Positions 26,078-35,196 are shown, numbered from the stretch's first letter. The stretch: DNA of 64,000 bases from Synechococcus sp. C9 (GCF_022984075.1 NZ_JALAAD010000001.1:2088455-2152454); one strand, 5' to 3'. Translations and numbers: made by a program. Notes: generated from the letters alone by a model not told the origin.

Positions 26078-26854
26078 ATGAATTGGCGGTTGTGGGGGCG
26101 ACCCCGGTCTATTGCCCGGATTGAAATCAATGGCATTATCAATGGGGCAACCCGGAAGCGGGTGTTGAGTGCCCTGAAAATCGTTAAAACCAAGAAATTT
26201 CCCGCCCTGCTGGTGCGGATTGACAGCCCCGGTGGTACGGTGGGGGATTCCCAGGAGATTTACAGTGCCCTGTGTGCCCTCCAGTCCCAAACCCAGATTG
26301 TGGCGAGTTTTGGCAATATTTCCGCTTCTGGGGGGGTGTATATTGGCATGGGGGCACCCCACATTATGGCGAATCCCGGCACGGTGACGGGCAGTATCGG
26401 GGTGATTTTGCGGGGGAATAACCTGGAGGAATTGCTCAAAAAAATTGGGGTTTCCTTCAAGGTGGTCAAGTCGGGGCCCTACAAAGATATTTTGGCGTTT
26501 GACCGGGAATTAACCCCGGCAGAGCAGGGGATTTTACAGCAATTGATTGACGTGAGTTATCAGCAATTTGTCAATACGGTTGCCCAGTCTCGCCATTTGC
26601 CGGTGGAGCGGGTGCGGGAGTTTGCGGATGGGCGGATTTTCACGGGGGAACAGGCGCAGGCGTTGGGGGTGGTGGACCGTTTGGGCACGGAGGAGGATGC
26701 CCGGCGGTGGGCGGCGGAATTGGCGGGACTTGACCCGGAGAACACTCCAGTCCGCACCTTGAGTGGTAAACCCCGTTCCCTCCTCGCCCGGGTGCAGGGC
26801 ACCAGCTTACCTTGGGAGTATGCGGGGATTCCCCTCTGGTTGTACAGCCCCTAG
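26078..26854 (+). CDS. sppA: Signal peptide peptidase SppA (short, SppA36K-type)
   Basis: The 258-residue serine protease has the Ser/Lys dyad: Ser in ISASGGVYIGMGAP (about residue 85) and Lys in VKSGPYKDI (about residue 136). It also has VRIDSPGGTVGDSQEIY and NPGTVTGSIGVI. There is no obvious N-terminal membrane anchor in the MNWRLWGRPRSI leader, unlike B. subtilis SppA. It degrades remnant signal peptides; in cyanobacteria SppA proteins have been linked to phycobilisome and light acclimation. The ATG at 26078 follows the GGDEF gene stop by 11 bp; the longer open frame starting at 25736 lies out of frame inside that gene and is not real. Confidence 0.93.
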   Translation: MNWRLWGRPRSIARIEINGIINGATRKRVLSALKIVKTKKFPALLVRIDSPGGTVGDSQEIYSALCALQSQTQIVASFGNISASGGVYIGMGAPHIMANPGTVTGSIGVILRGNNLEELLKKIGVSFKVVKSGPYKDILAFDRELTPAEQGILQQLIDVSYQQFVNTVAQSRHLPVERVREFADGRIFTGEQAQALGVVDRLGTEEDARRWAAELAGLDPENTPVRTLSGKPRSLLARVQGTSLPWEYAGIPLWLYSP

Positions 26855-26876
26855 CGGTGGGTTGTCGCCATCACCC

Positions 26877-27689
26877 TCAACTCAGCCGTTGTTCCGTGGG
26901 GGAACTGGGGGTAGCGTAGGGCTGCACCGGTATCCGCCCCGCTAAATAGGCCAATCGCCCTGCGTGAACGGCTAAGGCCATCGCCTGGGCCATCTGCGGT
27001 GGGTTTTGGGCTTGGGCAATCGCCGTATTGATCAACACCGCCTGGGCCCCCATCTCCATCGCCTGGGCGGCCTCACTGGGGGTACCAATCCCCGCATCCA
27101 CCACCACCGGCACCGTGGCCTGGGCAATAATGATCTCGATATTGCTGGCGTTGCGTAACCCCTGCCCCGAACCGATGGGGGAACCCAAGGGCATCACCGT
27201 CGCACAGCCCACGGCTTCGAGGCGTTGGGCCAAGACCGGGTCCGCATTGATGTAGGGCAAAACCGTAAACCCTTCTTTCACCAACTGCTCGGCGGCCTGG
27301 AGCGTCCCCAGCGGGTCAGGCAGGAGATACTTGGGGTCGGGAATCACCTCCAACTTGACAAAATTATTCTCCTCTTGCCCCAATACCTTCGCCATCTCTC
27401 GCCCCAACCGGGCCACCCGGATGGCTTCTTCCGCCGTGCGACACCCGGCCGTGTTGGGCAGTAACCAGAGTTTGGTCCAGTCCAGGGCTTCCACCAACCC
27501 CACATGACCCACTGCCTGGGTTTGTACCCGCCGCACCGCCACCGTCACCATTTCACACCCACTGGCGCTAATGCTGGCCTGCATCTGTTCCAGCGTCCGG
27601 TAGCGACCCGTGCCCGTGAACAAGCGGGAATGAAAAATTTTACCGCCAATGACCAACGGGTCTGTGGGCGGGGCAACCGCAACAACCAT
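26877..27689 (-). CDS. thiG: Thiazole synthase
   Basis: The 270-residue TIM-barrel enzyme forms the thiazole phosphate of thiamine from deoxyxylulose-5-phosphate, dehydroglycine and ThiS-thiocarboxylate. Visible features are [37 protein letters not shown], the catalytic Lys segment [28 protein letters not shown] and [13 protein letters not shown]. Start ATG 27689. No other thiamine genes and no TPP riboswitch are seen nearby. Confidence 0.96.
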   Translation of the reverse strand: MVVAVAPPTDPLVIGGKIFHSRLFTGTGRYRTLEQMQASISASGCEMVTVAVRRVQTQAVGHVGLVEALDWTKLWLLPNTAGCRTAEEAIRVARLGREMAKVLGQEENNFVKLEVIPDPKYLLPDPLGTLQAAEQLVKEGFTVLPYINADPVLAQRLEAVGCATVMPLGSPIGSGQGLRNASNIEIIIAQATVPVVVDAGIGTPSEAAQAMEMGAQAVLINTAIAQAQNPPQMAQAMALAVHAGRLAYLAGRIPVQPYATPSSPTEQRLS

Positions 27690-27741
27690 ACACCGTCAAA
27701 CCGAACCCAGCAGTCCCATTGTAAGGGGTGCCGTAGGTGTT

Positions 27742-28542
27742 TTAACCGAAACGTCCCCCCACGTAGGCTTGGGTCGCTTCCTGCGAGGGTTGTTGGAAGA
27801 TTTTCGCCGTCACATCGTATTCCACCAATTGCCCCGTGCGGCTCCCCTCTTTCATTTCCACGTTGAAAAAGGCGGTCATATCCGACACCCGGGACGCCTG
27901 TTGCATATTGTGGGTGACGATCACAATCGTGTACATATCCCGCAGTTCCTGCATCAGGTCCTCAATCCGCCGGGTGGAAATGGGGTCAAGGGCGGAACAG
28001 GGTTCGTCCATCAAAATCACCTCCGGTTGCACCGCCACCGCCCGGGCGATACACAAACGCTGTTGTTGCCCCCCGGAGAGAGCCGTCCCCGGCTTTTTGA
28101 GTTTGTCCTTCACCTCGTCCCAGAGGGCAGCTTGGCGCAGGGAACGCTCCACCAACTCATCCATATCCCCCTTGTAGCCGTTGATCCGGGGTCCAAAGGC
28201 GATATTTTCGTAAATGCTCTTGGCAAAGGGGTTGGGTTTTTGGAACACCATGCCAATCCGCCGCCGCAGGGTCACCGCGTCCACGGAAGGGTCATAGATG
28301 TTTTTGCCGTTGAATAAAATCTGCCCCTCGACCCGGCTGCCCTTGATAAAGTCATTCAGGCGATTGAAACACCGCAATAGGGTACTTTTACCACACCCGG
28401 ATGGACCGATGAAGGCGGTGATGCGCTTGCGTCGAATCTTGAGGTCAATGTTGCGGAGTGCCAAAAAATTACCATAGTAAAAAGCATTGACTGAGGCGTG
28501 TAAAATGATCTCGCTATCTGGAATGGCACTCTCGATTCCCAT
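27742..28542 (-). CDS. pstB: Phosphate ABC transporter ATP-binding protein
   Basis: The 266-residue ABC ATPase has the PstB-specific phrases: Walker [30 protein letters not shown] Q-loop ([19 protein letters not shown]), signature LSGGQQQR, Walker [14 protein letters not shown] and [13 protein letters not shown]. It energises high-affinity phosphate uptake by PstSCA, none of which is adjacent in this window. AAGGAG eight bases before ATG 28542 fixes the start; an in-frame TTG at 28572 is discounted. Expression is likely to be under phosphate control, but I found no Pho box. Confidence 0.95.
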   Translation of the reverse strand: MGIESAIPDSEIILHASVNAFYYGNFLALRNIDLKIRRKRITAFIGPSGCGKSTLLRCFNRLNDFIKGSRVEGQILFNGKNIYDPSVDAVTLRRRIGMVFQKPNPFAKSIYENIAFGPRINGYKGDMDELVERSLRQAALWDEVKDKLKKPGTALSGGQQQRLCIARAVAVQPEVILMDEPCSALDPISTRRIEDLMQELRDMYTIVIVTHNMQQASRVSDMTAFFNVEMKEGSRTGQLVEYDVTAKIFQQPSQEATQAYVGGRFG

Positions 28543-28697
28543 GACTGGCTCCTTGCAACGGCTTGATACCAAAAAAACTAAATCAATTTCTCCACACCGC
28601 CTGGGTAGATTGTACCCAAGCCCGGTTTCCAGTATAAGAGGTCTGTTGCCCCGCTGATGGTTAATATCTGGTTAATAGTTGGTTAATTTTTAATTAA

Positions 28698-28774
28698 AGG
28701 GCACCTCTATAAATTCCAAGTTAGCGGTCACAGGGGGCACCCCCCGCCCTTGGCTCAAATCAATACAGATGCCC
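28698..28774. repeat. Compact family B MITE with clear inverted ends
   Basis: A 77-bp element with ends AGGGCACCTCTAT and ATACAGATGCCCT, inverted repeats matching at 11 of 13 positions. The core GGTCACAGGGGGCACCCCCC plus CGCCCTTGG shares the GC hairpin with family A. Its right end supplies the first base of the TAG stop codon of the gene at 28774-29301. The rest of 28543-28697 (upstream of pstB) shows no gene. Confidence 0.8.
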
Positions 28775-29301
28775 TAAAAATCATCCACAAGTAAGGTGCT
28801 CAACTCGGCAATCAGGGAGTCGGTGGTGGGTTTGGGGGGGGGTGGGGGCATGGGGGGGGTGAGCGGTGCCTGCCTGATGGGTTCAAGCATCTGGGCAATC
28901 ATTTGCTCAATTTCCTGGCGCGTGGGGGGCGGGGGTTGATGTTGCAGTTGGGCAATGACCGCTTCCAGGTGCTGTACCCGGGATTCCAGGGAGGTGGGGG
29001 GCGGGGCGACCAGCCGTTGTTTCACCCAGTCGCTAAAACTGATCCCCTGGGCGGTCAGTTCTGCCTCAATTTGTTGTTGTAGGGCGGTTTCGTGGGGTTC
29101 AAAACAAACGGTGTAGGGGTTGGCTTCTTGCTCCCTGCCATCCCCCTGGACAAACTGATGTAGTGCCATTTTGCACAATTCACTGAAGGTGACCTGCTGG
29201 GCGGCCGCCCGCCGATCCAGTTCCTCCAGAAGCTGGCTGTCCTCCGGGGTTGGGTAAAAAGTAATCGAGCGGCTCACACGTTTGCCCAGGCGTTCGGTCA
29301 T
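28774..29301 (-). CDS. Ribbon-helix-helix partner of the ParM-like actin (ParR-like adaptor)
   Basis: A 175-residue protein. Residues 8-50 (SRSITFYPTPEDSQLLEELD ... FSELCKMALHQFV) look like a ribbon-helix-helix DNA-binding domain. Residues 62-97 (NPYTVCFEPHETALQQQIEA ... FSDWVKQRLV) may be a second one. A coiled segment (SRVQHLEAVIAQLQHQ), a Pro-rich linker (PPMPPPPPKP) and a hydrophobic-acidic tip (IAELSTLLVDDF) follow. This architecture resembles ParR, whose C-terminal tip caps ParM filaments. The gene begins seven bases after the ParM-like gene, a two-gene operon. The stop codon overlaps a mobile repeat, so the tip may have been altered. No family name recognised with certainty. Confidence 0.6.
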   Translation of the reverse strand: MTERLGKRVSRSITFYPTPEDSQLLEELDRRAAAQQVTFSELCKMALHQFVQGDGREQEANPYTVCFEPHETALQQQIEAELTAQGISFSDWVKQRLVAPPPTSLESRVQHLEAVIAQLQHQPPPPTRQEIEQMIAQMLEPIRQAPLTPPMPPPPPKPTTDSLIAELSTLLVDDF

Positions 29302-29308
29302 GGGGAAG

Positions 29309-30388
29309 TTACGCCCCTTTGTCTTTACTCAACTGTACCTGACCATAGACGTATTGCCCCAGGGCATTGGCGGTGCGGGTGGGGTTGGCCAAATGGGGGG
29401 TGAGGCCGTATTCCTGGAGGAGGGGGGCAAAGTCGTCCCAGAAAAAACCACCCCCGCCCCCGGTGATGATCACATCGGTCACTTGGCTGGGGAGCCATTG
29501 CCGCACCCGTTCCCAGAGTTCCTTGGCGAAAATTTCCCGCAGACGGGGCAGGATCAGGTCTAAATCCATCGGTTTTTCCCCCCGGGGGCGATAAAAACGT
29601 TTGCCCTTCGGTTGATGCACCGCTTCGATCAGGGTCAAGTCCTCGCTGTTGGCTCCCTTGATCTGGGCGGCCACCTGGTCATAAAACTGGCTCATGCCAA
29701 ACTCTTCACTGCGGGAGGTGCCCCGGGCAAAATGTAATTTGTCCACTTTCAGCATATCAGTGGTTTGGTGACCAATATCAATTACCGCCACGTGCAGATT
29801 GGCTAAATCGGCCCACGCCTCCCCCTCTTGCTTTTTTTTGTCCTCGATTTTCAAACCCCACATAAAACTGCCATATCCCTCCGGCATCACCCAGACTTTG
29901 GTGATATTCACGGTTAAACTGCGGCCTCGGTAGGAGAGGGCATGGGGGGCTTGCAGTTGGGCGACCAGTTGGCGTTTTTCCGTATCAAATTGCTCCTGGG
30001 ACAGGTAGGGCAGACCCAGGGAAATCGCCAAGTCCCCGCTCAGGTCGAAGTAACCGATGCAGGCAAAGATTTTCACCAGGGCATCCTCCACCTTGCGGGA
30101 GGTTCTCATGGGGGCATGGCTGGTTTGACCTCTGCCTAAACCGGCCCCAAAATCCGCCGCCAGATGGCCGATGGCGTAGGCTCGCCCGTGGTATTCCACC
30201 CATAAATCCAGCAGGGGTGCCCCCCCTTCAAACCGACCCTGACGCACCTGCTCCACGCTCATGGGAGCCACGTTGGCGGGAATAATGACGACCTTCTCGG
30301 GATTGTCGGAAATACAGGTTTTGGTGGAGGTGCGTCCCAGGTCAACACTCAGTAGCGTGGGGGAACCAGCAAATTTGTTGTAGGTCAT
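29309..30388 (-). CDS. ParM/StbA-like actin ATPase
   Basis: A 359-residue actin-fold protein. The phosphate-1 loop is LLSVDLGRTSTKTCIS (about residues 13-28), phosphate-2 is VAVIDIGHQTTDMLKV (about 200-215), and the adenosine motif is DVIITGGGGGFFW (about 313-325). All nucleotide-binding motifs are intact. It belongs to the ParM/StbA/Alp group, whose members push plasmids or other cargo apart with polar filaments. Here it is on what appears to be a chromosome, among housekeeping genes, with an RHH partner downstream. ATG 30388 chosen; a GTG at 30400 is an alternative. It is divergent from the RsbW-type gene across an 80-bp spacer with direct repeats. Confidence 0.8.
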   Translation of the reverse strand: MTYNKFAGSPTLLSVDLGRTSTKTCISDNPEKVVIIPANVAPMSVEQVRQGRFEGGAPLLDLWVEYHGRAYAIGHLAADFGAGLGRGQTSHAPMRTSRKVEDALVKIFACIGYFDLSGDLAISLGLPYLSQEQFDTEKRQLVAQLQAPHALSYRGRSLTVNITKVWVMPEGYGSFMWGLKIEDKKKQEGEAWADLANLHVAVIDIGHQTTDMLKVDKLHFARGTSRSEEFGMSQFYDQVAAQIKGANSEDLTLIEAVHQPKGKRFYRPRGEKPMDLDLILPRLREIFAKELWERVRQWLPSQVTDVIITGGGGGFFWDDFAPLLQEYGLTPHLANPTRTANALGQYVYGQVQLSKDKGA

Positions 30389-30407
30389 GGCGAAAGACAC
30401 CGCATAC

Positions 30408-30475
30408 AGCTAAACATAAGCACCGGTAGCGAAGCATGGCAAAGCCTTGCCCCTGGAATGCTAAGCTAAGCATAA
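30408..30475. repeat. Pair of 12-bp direct repeats in the parM-like promoter region
   Basis: AGCTAAACATAA (30408-30419) and AGCTAAGCATAA (30464-30475) differ at one base. The second is part of GCTAAGCTAAGCATAA, so a partial third repeat overlaps. Between them is TAGCGAAGCATGG, a small dispersed repeat type. The location is right for an operator or a ParR-type centromere, but two copies are few compared with known parC iterons. Confidence 0.45.
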
Positions 30476-30479
30476 CACC

Positions 30480-30899
30480 GTGTCGTCATTTGACCCAATC
30501 CCCGTGCGTAATCGGCAACTGACGCTCAGTTTTCCTTCTACTTTGTATCTCAGTCCAGTCTTGGATTTGTTGGTGGCGGATGTGCCCCCGGCTTTGGTGC
30601 CCTTGGTGCGGTTGGGGCTTCAGGAGGCGTTGGTGAATGCGGCGAAGCATGGCAATAACCTCGACCCTAGCAAGGCGGTGCGGGTGCATTACCAGGGGGG
30701 GGCGGACTGGTGGTGTTGGGCAATTGAGGACCAGGGGGCGGGGTGCCCGGAGTGTGCCTGTTTGCACCAGGGGCCAGATTGGTCTTGGGAGTCGGGGCGG
30801 GGTTTGTACATTCTGCATCAGGTGTTTGACCGGGTGGAATGGTGCCAGCACAGACAACGGCTCCATTTGACCAAACGGCTGGCGGAGGCCCACCCGTGA
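30480..30899 (+). CDS. Anti-sigma regulatory factor / RsbW-type ATP-binding protein
   Basis: The 139-residue single GHKL ATPase domain has the N-box LQEALVNAAKHGNN (about residues 51-64), G1 box AIEDQGAG (about 85-92) and G2-like SGRGLYILHQ. RsbW/SpoIIAB-type proteins bind and phosphorylate anti-sigma antagonists, or bind sigma factors. The start is GTG 30480 with no strong ribosome-binding site. The stop overlaps the next start by one base (TGATG), so it is translationally coupled to the large hybrid kinase, pointing to one signalling module. Confidence 0.85.
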   Translation: MSSFDPIPVRNRQLTLSFPSTLYLSPVLDLLVADVPPALVPLVRLGLQEALVNAAKHGNNLDPSKAVRVHYQGGADWWCWAIEDQGAGCPECACLHQGPDWSWESGRGLYILHQVFDRVEWCQHRQRLHLTKRLAEAHP

Positions 30900-33800
30900 T
30901 GCCCTTAGAGGGGCTGTTGGGTTCCCTACCCCAGCAAGCCCTGGATCGGATTTTGGATATGGTTTTAGGATTTGACTCCGAGGGGCGGATCATCTATGCC
31001 AATCAAACCGCCTGTAGTTGTTTGGGGCTGGTGCGGGAAACCCTGTTGGGGTGTCATTTGAGTACCATTGATACCCACATCACCCGGGAGAATTGGCCCC
31101 AGGTGTGGCAACAGTTGTGCCAGTGGGACCGTTACACGGCCGAAACCGAATACATCCGGCGGGATGGGCAGGTGTTTCCGGTGGAGGTGTCGGTGCATCA
31201 TCTCCACGACCAGGGGCAGGACTACGGGTTGGTGTTTAGCCACAATATCAGCGAGCAAAAACTCCTGCAATCGGCTCTGCTGGAGGGGGAGCGGCAACTG
31301 CGGCGGCATAACCAGGCGTTGCTGGCACTGACCAGCAGTGAGGTGTTGGGGGGCGGGGATGTGCAGGCCAGTTTGCAGTTAATTACCGAAACGGCGGCGC
31401 ACACCTTGGAACTGGGGCGGGTGGGGGTTTGGTTGTACCGGGATAGCCAAACCTTGGAATGTCGGGACTTGTACCAGGCCAGGGACGACCGCCATGCAAC
31501 CGGACTGCTGTTGCACGCCCAGGATTGTCCCCGCTATTTCCAGTGCTTGGGGCAGGTGATCCCGGCGCATGAGGCACAGCGTGACCCCCGTACCCGGGAT
31601 TTGACCGCCATTTACCTGGAACCGGCGGACATTCGCTCCCTGTTGGCGGTGCCGGTCTGGGCGGGGGGCCAGTTGGTGGGGGTATTGACCCTGGAGCAGG
31701 TGGGGGTGGTCCACCATTGGAGTTTGGAGGAGGAACATTTTGCCAGTGCCCTGGGGAATCTGGTTGCGATGGCTTTAGCCTTTTGGGAACGCTGGCAGGC
31801 ACAGGTGGCGTTGGAGGAGCGGATTGTGGAACGGACAGCGGCTTTGTCCGAGGCGAATCAAATCCTGCTGGAGCAAATTAGCGAGCGGCAGAGGGCGGAA
31901 ACCTCCCTACGTTTGAGTGAAGCCCGGTTTCGTTCCCTGGTGGAGCAGGCCGCCGATGCGATTTTTCTCTACGACCTGGGGGGCAAGGTCATGGATGCCA
32001 ACCGACAAGCCTGTGAATTGCTGGGCTACACCCACACCCAACTGCGCCAACGCACAGTCAGCGACCTGCATCCCGAATGGTGCCCCCAGGATTGGCAGGG
32101 GTTGATCCCCGGGGAACCCCGCACCATCGAAGGTTGCGCCCAACACCACGACGGCACCCGCTTTCCGGTGGAACTGTCCGTGGGGCGATTGCAATTGGGG
32201 GAGGAGTCCTACATTCTCAGTTTGGTGCGGGACATTCGCCAGCGTAAACGGGTGGAGGCGGATTTACAGCACGCCAAGGAAGCCGCCGAAAAAGCCAGTG
32301 CCTACCTGGCGACGGTGATTGACCATCTGGCGGACGGGCTGTTGGTGACGGATAGTCAGGGGCATATCGCCCGGTATAACCCTGCCCTCGCCGGTTTACT
32401 CGCTCTCAAAACCAGCGATGAACACCTGCCCCTCAGCCCCGAAATGGCACACCTGCGTACCCTCTGTTCCGGGCGGGGGTTTCCCTACATCCCGGTGGCA
32501 CAGTTGCATCTGGCGATCCAGGAACTGATCCAGACCACCCTGCGGGAGACGGGGGGGGTGCATCAGGCGGAAATTCCCCTGGCGGGGGGACGGGTGGGCA
32601 AGGCGGTGGCGACGGCAATCCATCCCCAGCAATCCACCTGTATCGGGGCGGTGATTTTGATCCGGGATATTACCGCCGATAAGGAACTAGACCAGATGAA
32701 AACGGATTTTATTTCCACCGTTTCCCACGAATTGCGTACCCCGTTAACTTCCGTATTGGGGTTTGCCAAAATCATTCAAAAAAAATTAGAAGATACCCTT
32801 TTCCCGGAAATTCAGACGGACAGCCCCAAGGTGCAACGCACCATGCGCCAAATTCAGGAAAATTTACGGATCATTATCAGCGAAGGGGGACGACTAACGA
32901 GTTTAATTAATGACGTATTGGATATTGCCAAAATGGAATCCGGCAAAACCGAATGGCATTGGGAATGGTTGCATATCAATGATTTAATCTGCCATGCCGC
33001 CGCCGCTACGGATTCCCTGTTCAGCGCCAAACAGTTACCCTTAATCCTGGATTTAGCCCCGGATTTACCCCCAATCCAAGGGGATCGGGATCGGTTGATT
33101 CAAGTGTTAATTAATCTGATTTCTAATGCGGTGAAATTTACCGATATGGGTGGCGTTACCTGTCGCAGTATTCTCGAACAGGGGCGGTTGATCATTCAAG
33201 TCCAGGATACGGGCATGGGGATTGCTCCGGCGGATCAGGAGAAAATTTTTGAAAAATTCAAACAGGTGGGGAATACGCTCACGGACAAACCCCAGGGAAC
33301 GGGGTTGGGGTTGGCGATTTGTCGCCACATCATTGAGCATCACGGGGGGCACATTGGGGTGGTGAGCGAGGTGGGCAAAGGTAGCACATTTTGGTTTGAT
33401 TTGCCGGTCGGGGTGCCACCGAAATTGGTGGTTTTGGATGTGGATAGTTTGATTCAACAACTGCGGGAACAGGTGATGCCCTTACCGGCGGCAATGGCGG
33501 CGAATAAACATATTTTGATTGTGGATGATGATACCCACATTCGGGAATTATTGAAACAGGAACTTACCCAGGCGGGCTATCAGGTGCAGGAGGCTCGCAA
33601 TGGGGTTGAAGCAATTAAACAGGTGGGGATGATGCGCCCAGATTTGATTATTTTAGACGTGATGATGCCAGAGGTGAATGGGTTTGATGTTGCCGCCGCT
33701 CTGAAGAAAAATCCGACTACCGCCAACATTCCCATTATTATTTTATCCATCGTAGAAGACCGACAAAAGGGCTATCGTTTGGGGGTAGAACGGTATATTA

Positions 33801-34135
33801 CCAAGCCTTTTTTGATGGACAATTTACTCCAGGAAGTGAATCATTTATTAGCCCAAGGTTCGGAGCGCAAAAAAGTCCTGGTAGTCAGTTACAATCAAGC
33901 CAGTCTGAAATCCCTAACCCAAGCCCTAGAAAAGCAAGGGGATATTTTGATTGAAGTCGCCCATCCCGAAGCGGTAAACGCACAGGTGCAACAATTTCAA
34001 CCCGACATGATCATCATGGACACCCTCGATGCCCAGGGGTATCAACTGGCGAGGGATTTGCGCCTCAACCAAGGCTTAGAAAATGTATTTTTTATGTTGG
34101 TTACCGACCAAGGGTCCTCGGGGCAAGCGGGTTAA
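30899..34135 (+). CDS. Multi-PAS/GAF hybrid sensor histidine kinase with receiver domains
   Basis: About 1078 residues. PAS 1 is at about residues 10-130, GAF at about 145-305, a coiled segment at 310-345, and PAS 2 at about 345-455 (RFRSLVEQAADAIFLYD). PAS 3 is at about 475-590. The HisKA domain carries FISTVSHELRTPL (His about residue 610), followed by HATPase_c (LINLISNAVKFTD, DTGMGIAP, GTGLGLAIC). Receiver 1 has LIVDDD and LIILDVMMPE (about 865-985). A shorter, degenerate second receiver keeps MIIMDTLD but ends soon after. No membrane spans, so it is cytoplasmic. ATG 30899 overlaps the RsbW-type stop. The last 53 bases overlap an earlier possible start of the CCB2/4-like gene. Confidence 0.92.
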   Translation: MPLEGLLGSLPQQALDRILDMVLGFDSEGRIIYANQTACSCLGLVRETLLGCHLSTIDTHITRENWPQVWQQLCQWDRYTAETEYIRRDGQVFPVEVSVHHLHDQGQDYGLVFSHNISEQKLLQSALLEGERQLRRHNQALLALTSSEVLGGGDVQASLQLITETAAHTLELGRVGVWLYRDSQTLECRDLYQARDDRHATGLLLHAQDCPRYFQCLGQVIPAHEAQRDPRTRDLTAIYLEPADIRSLLAVPVWAGGQLVGVLTLEQVGVVHHWSLEEEHFASALGNLVAMALAFWERWQAQVALEERIVERTAALSEANQILLEQISERQRAETSLRLSEARFRSLVEQAADAIFLYDLGGKVMDANRQACELLGYTHTQLRQRTVSDLHPEWCPQDWQGLIPGEPRTIEGCAQHHDGTRFPVELSVGRLQLGEESYILSLVRDIRQRKRVEADLQHAKEAAEKASAYLATVIDHLADGLLVTDSQGHIARYNPALAGLLALKTSDEHLPLSPEMAHLRTLCSGRGFPYIPVAQLHLAIQELIQTTLRETGGVHQAEIPLAGGRVGKAVATAIHPQQSTCIGAVILIRDITADKELDQMKTDFISTVSHELRTPLTSVLGFAKIIQKKLEDTLFPEIQTDSPKVQRTMRQIQENLRIIISEGGRLTSLINDVLDIAKMESGKTEWHWEWLHINDLICHAAAATDSLFSAKQLPLILDLAPDLPPIQGDRDRLIQVLINLISNAVKFTDMGGVTCRSILEQGRLIIQVQDTGMGIAPADQEKIFEKFKQVGNTLTDKPQGTGLGLAICRHIIEHHGGHIGVVSEVGKGSTFWFDLPVGVPPKLVVLDVDSLIQQLREQVMPLPAAMAANKHILIVDDDTHIRELLKQELTQAGYQVQEARNGVEAIKQVGMMRPDLIILDVMMPEVNGFDVAAALKKNPTTANIPIIILSIVEDRQKGYRLGVERYITKPFLMDNLLQEVNHLLAQGSERKKVLVVSYNQASLKSLTQALEKQGDILIEVAHPEAVNAQVQQFQPDMIIMDTLDAQGYQLARDLRLNQGLENVFFMLVTDQGSSGQAG

Positions 34136-34136
34136 A

Positions 34137-34793
34137 GTGCAAGGGAATCGCTGGTATTGGCTACCGTTAATCGTAGGGACTTTGGGGGCAGTGGCTCTCC
34201 TGGTCAATCGGGGGATCAGTGAGCATTTAACCCCCGCCCAAACCCGTGCCGATGCCCTGGGAATTATCCTCAGTGCGGTGTTGATTCTCACCGGGTTACT
34301 CTGGCAAAACATTCAGCCCAAACCCTCGGAATCTGTGGAACTCATCGGGAGCAATGGTTTAGAAATTCATCCTGAATTGCCGGATTTTCTAAAGCAGGAA
34401 TTAGCCTGGTGTTCCCATACGTTATTAACCACAACACCTACGAAAACCGTAGTGATTTACTATCGGGGAAAAACCTACTTACGGCGAGGGATTTTAGGGG
34501 CGAATCCGCAGGTGCAACCGGGGGGGATTGTGCAACGGGTTTTAGCGCAAAAAAAGCCAGTTTATTTAGTAAACTTAAATTTATATCCAGGGCGGGTAGA
34601 ATTTGATTATCTCCCCCCCAATACCCAGGCGGTGATTGTGCAACCGATTGGCGGGCAAGGGGTGCTGGTGGTGGGAGCGGCGGCTCCGCGCATTTATACC
34701 CGGCAGGAGGAGGGCTGGATTGCGGCTTTGGCTGATAAACTGGCGGTGATGTTGGCGGCAGAGAGCGAACCATGCGTTGGGGATGGGGATTAG
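34137..34793 (+). CDS. CCB2/CCB4-like cofactor assembly of complex C protein
   Basis: About 218 residues. LPLIVGTLGAVALLVNR and LGIILSAVLILTGLLW are two N-terminal membrane segments, followed by a soluble domain with ELIGSNGLEI, YRGKTYLRRGILG, LYPGRVEFDYLP and DKLAVML. This matches the cyanobacterial CCB2/CCB4 family (PF11152-like) that works in covalent haem ci attachment to cytochrome b6. I prefer GTG 34137, just after the kinase stop, by homology; an in-frame ATG at 34083 would overlap the kinase by 53 bp. With the CCB1-like gene at 2564 the window encodes two components of this pathway. Confidence 0.8.
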   Translation: MQGNRWYWLPLIVGTLGAVALLVNRGISEHLTPAQTRADALGIILSAVLILTGLLWQNIQPKPSESVELIGSNGLEIHPELPDFLKQELAWCSHTLLTTTPTKTVVIYYRGKTYLRRGILGANPQVQPGGIVQRVLAQKKPVYLVNLNLYPGRVEFDYLPPNTQAVIVQPIGGQGVLVVGAAAPRIYTRQEEGWIAALADKLAVMLAAESEPCVGDGD

Positions 34794-35173
34794 GGGCGGC
34801 GGGCATCGTCTGTATCTGGGGGCTGGGGGTGGCACAACCGGTACCGGCACGACCTACCCCGATGGTGGTGAGTCAGAATTCCCGGGGTCTGCGGGTGAGC
34901 AATCGCACCAAACAACCGATTCGGCTGGTCTTGTTGGCACGGAAGGGGACGGGCTACCTAGAGCCAGTGCATTGGGATTTTGCGCCGGGGGAAGGGGAGC
35001 GGGAAGGGTTGCTCCTGAGTTTGCCGGAGGGTCCATTGAACTTAAATCCGGGGGATATTTTGGTGGCGTTTAGTTTGGATGGTTCCCGCCGCTATTGGGG
35101 GCCATTTGTGGTGGGCAGTACCAGTAAACCCACCCGCACGGGGGAGGGAACGGAATGGCAGTTGATTCTTTAG
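34772..35173 (+). CDS. Secreted conserved-type cyanobacterial protein of unknown function
   Basis: A 133-residue protein with a signal peptide-like start (MRWGWGLGAAGIVCIWGLGV, cleavage probably after PVPA). It then has LRVSNRTKQPIRLVLLARK, HWDFAPGEGEREGLLLSLP, GDILVAFSLDGSRRYWGPFVVG. I recognise the style of a cyanobacterial hypothetical often placed after the CCB2/4-like gene, but no named domain. The start overlaps the upstream gene by 22 bp, so the two are probably coupled. Likely exported to the periplasm or lumen. Confidence 0.7.
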   Translation: MRWGWGLGAAGIVCIWGLGVAQPVPARPTPMVVSQNSRGLRVSNRTKQPIRLVLLARKGTGYLEPVHWDFAPGEGEREGLLLSLPEGPLNLNPGDILVAFSLDGSRRYWGPFVVGSTSKPTRTGEGTEWQLIL

Positions 35174-35196
35174 CCATTTCTTAACCGGGTAGTGCT

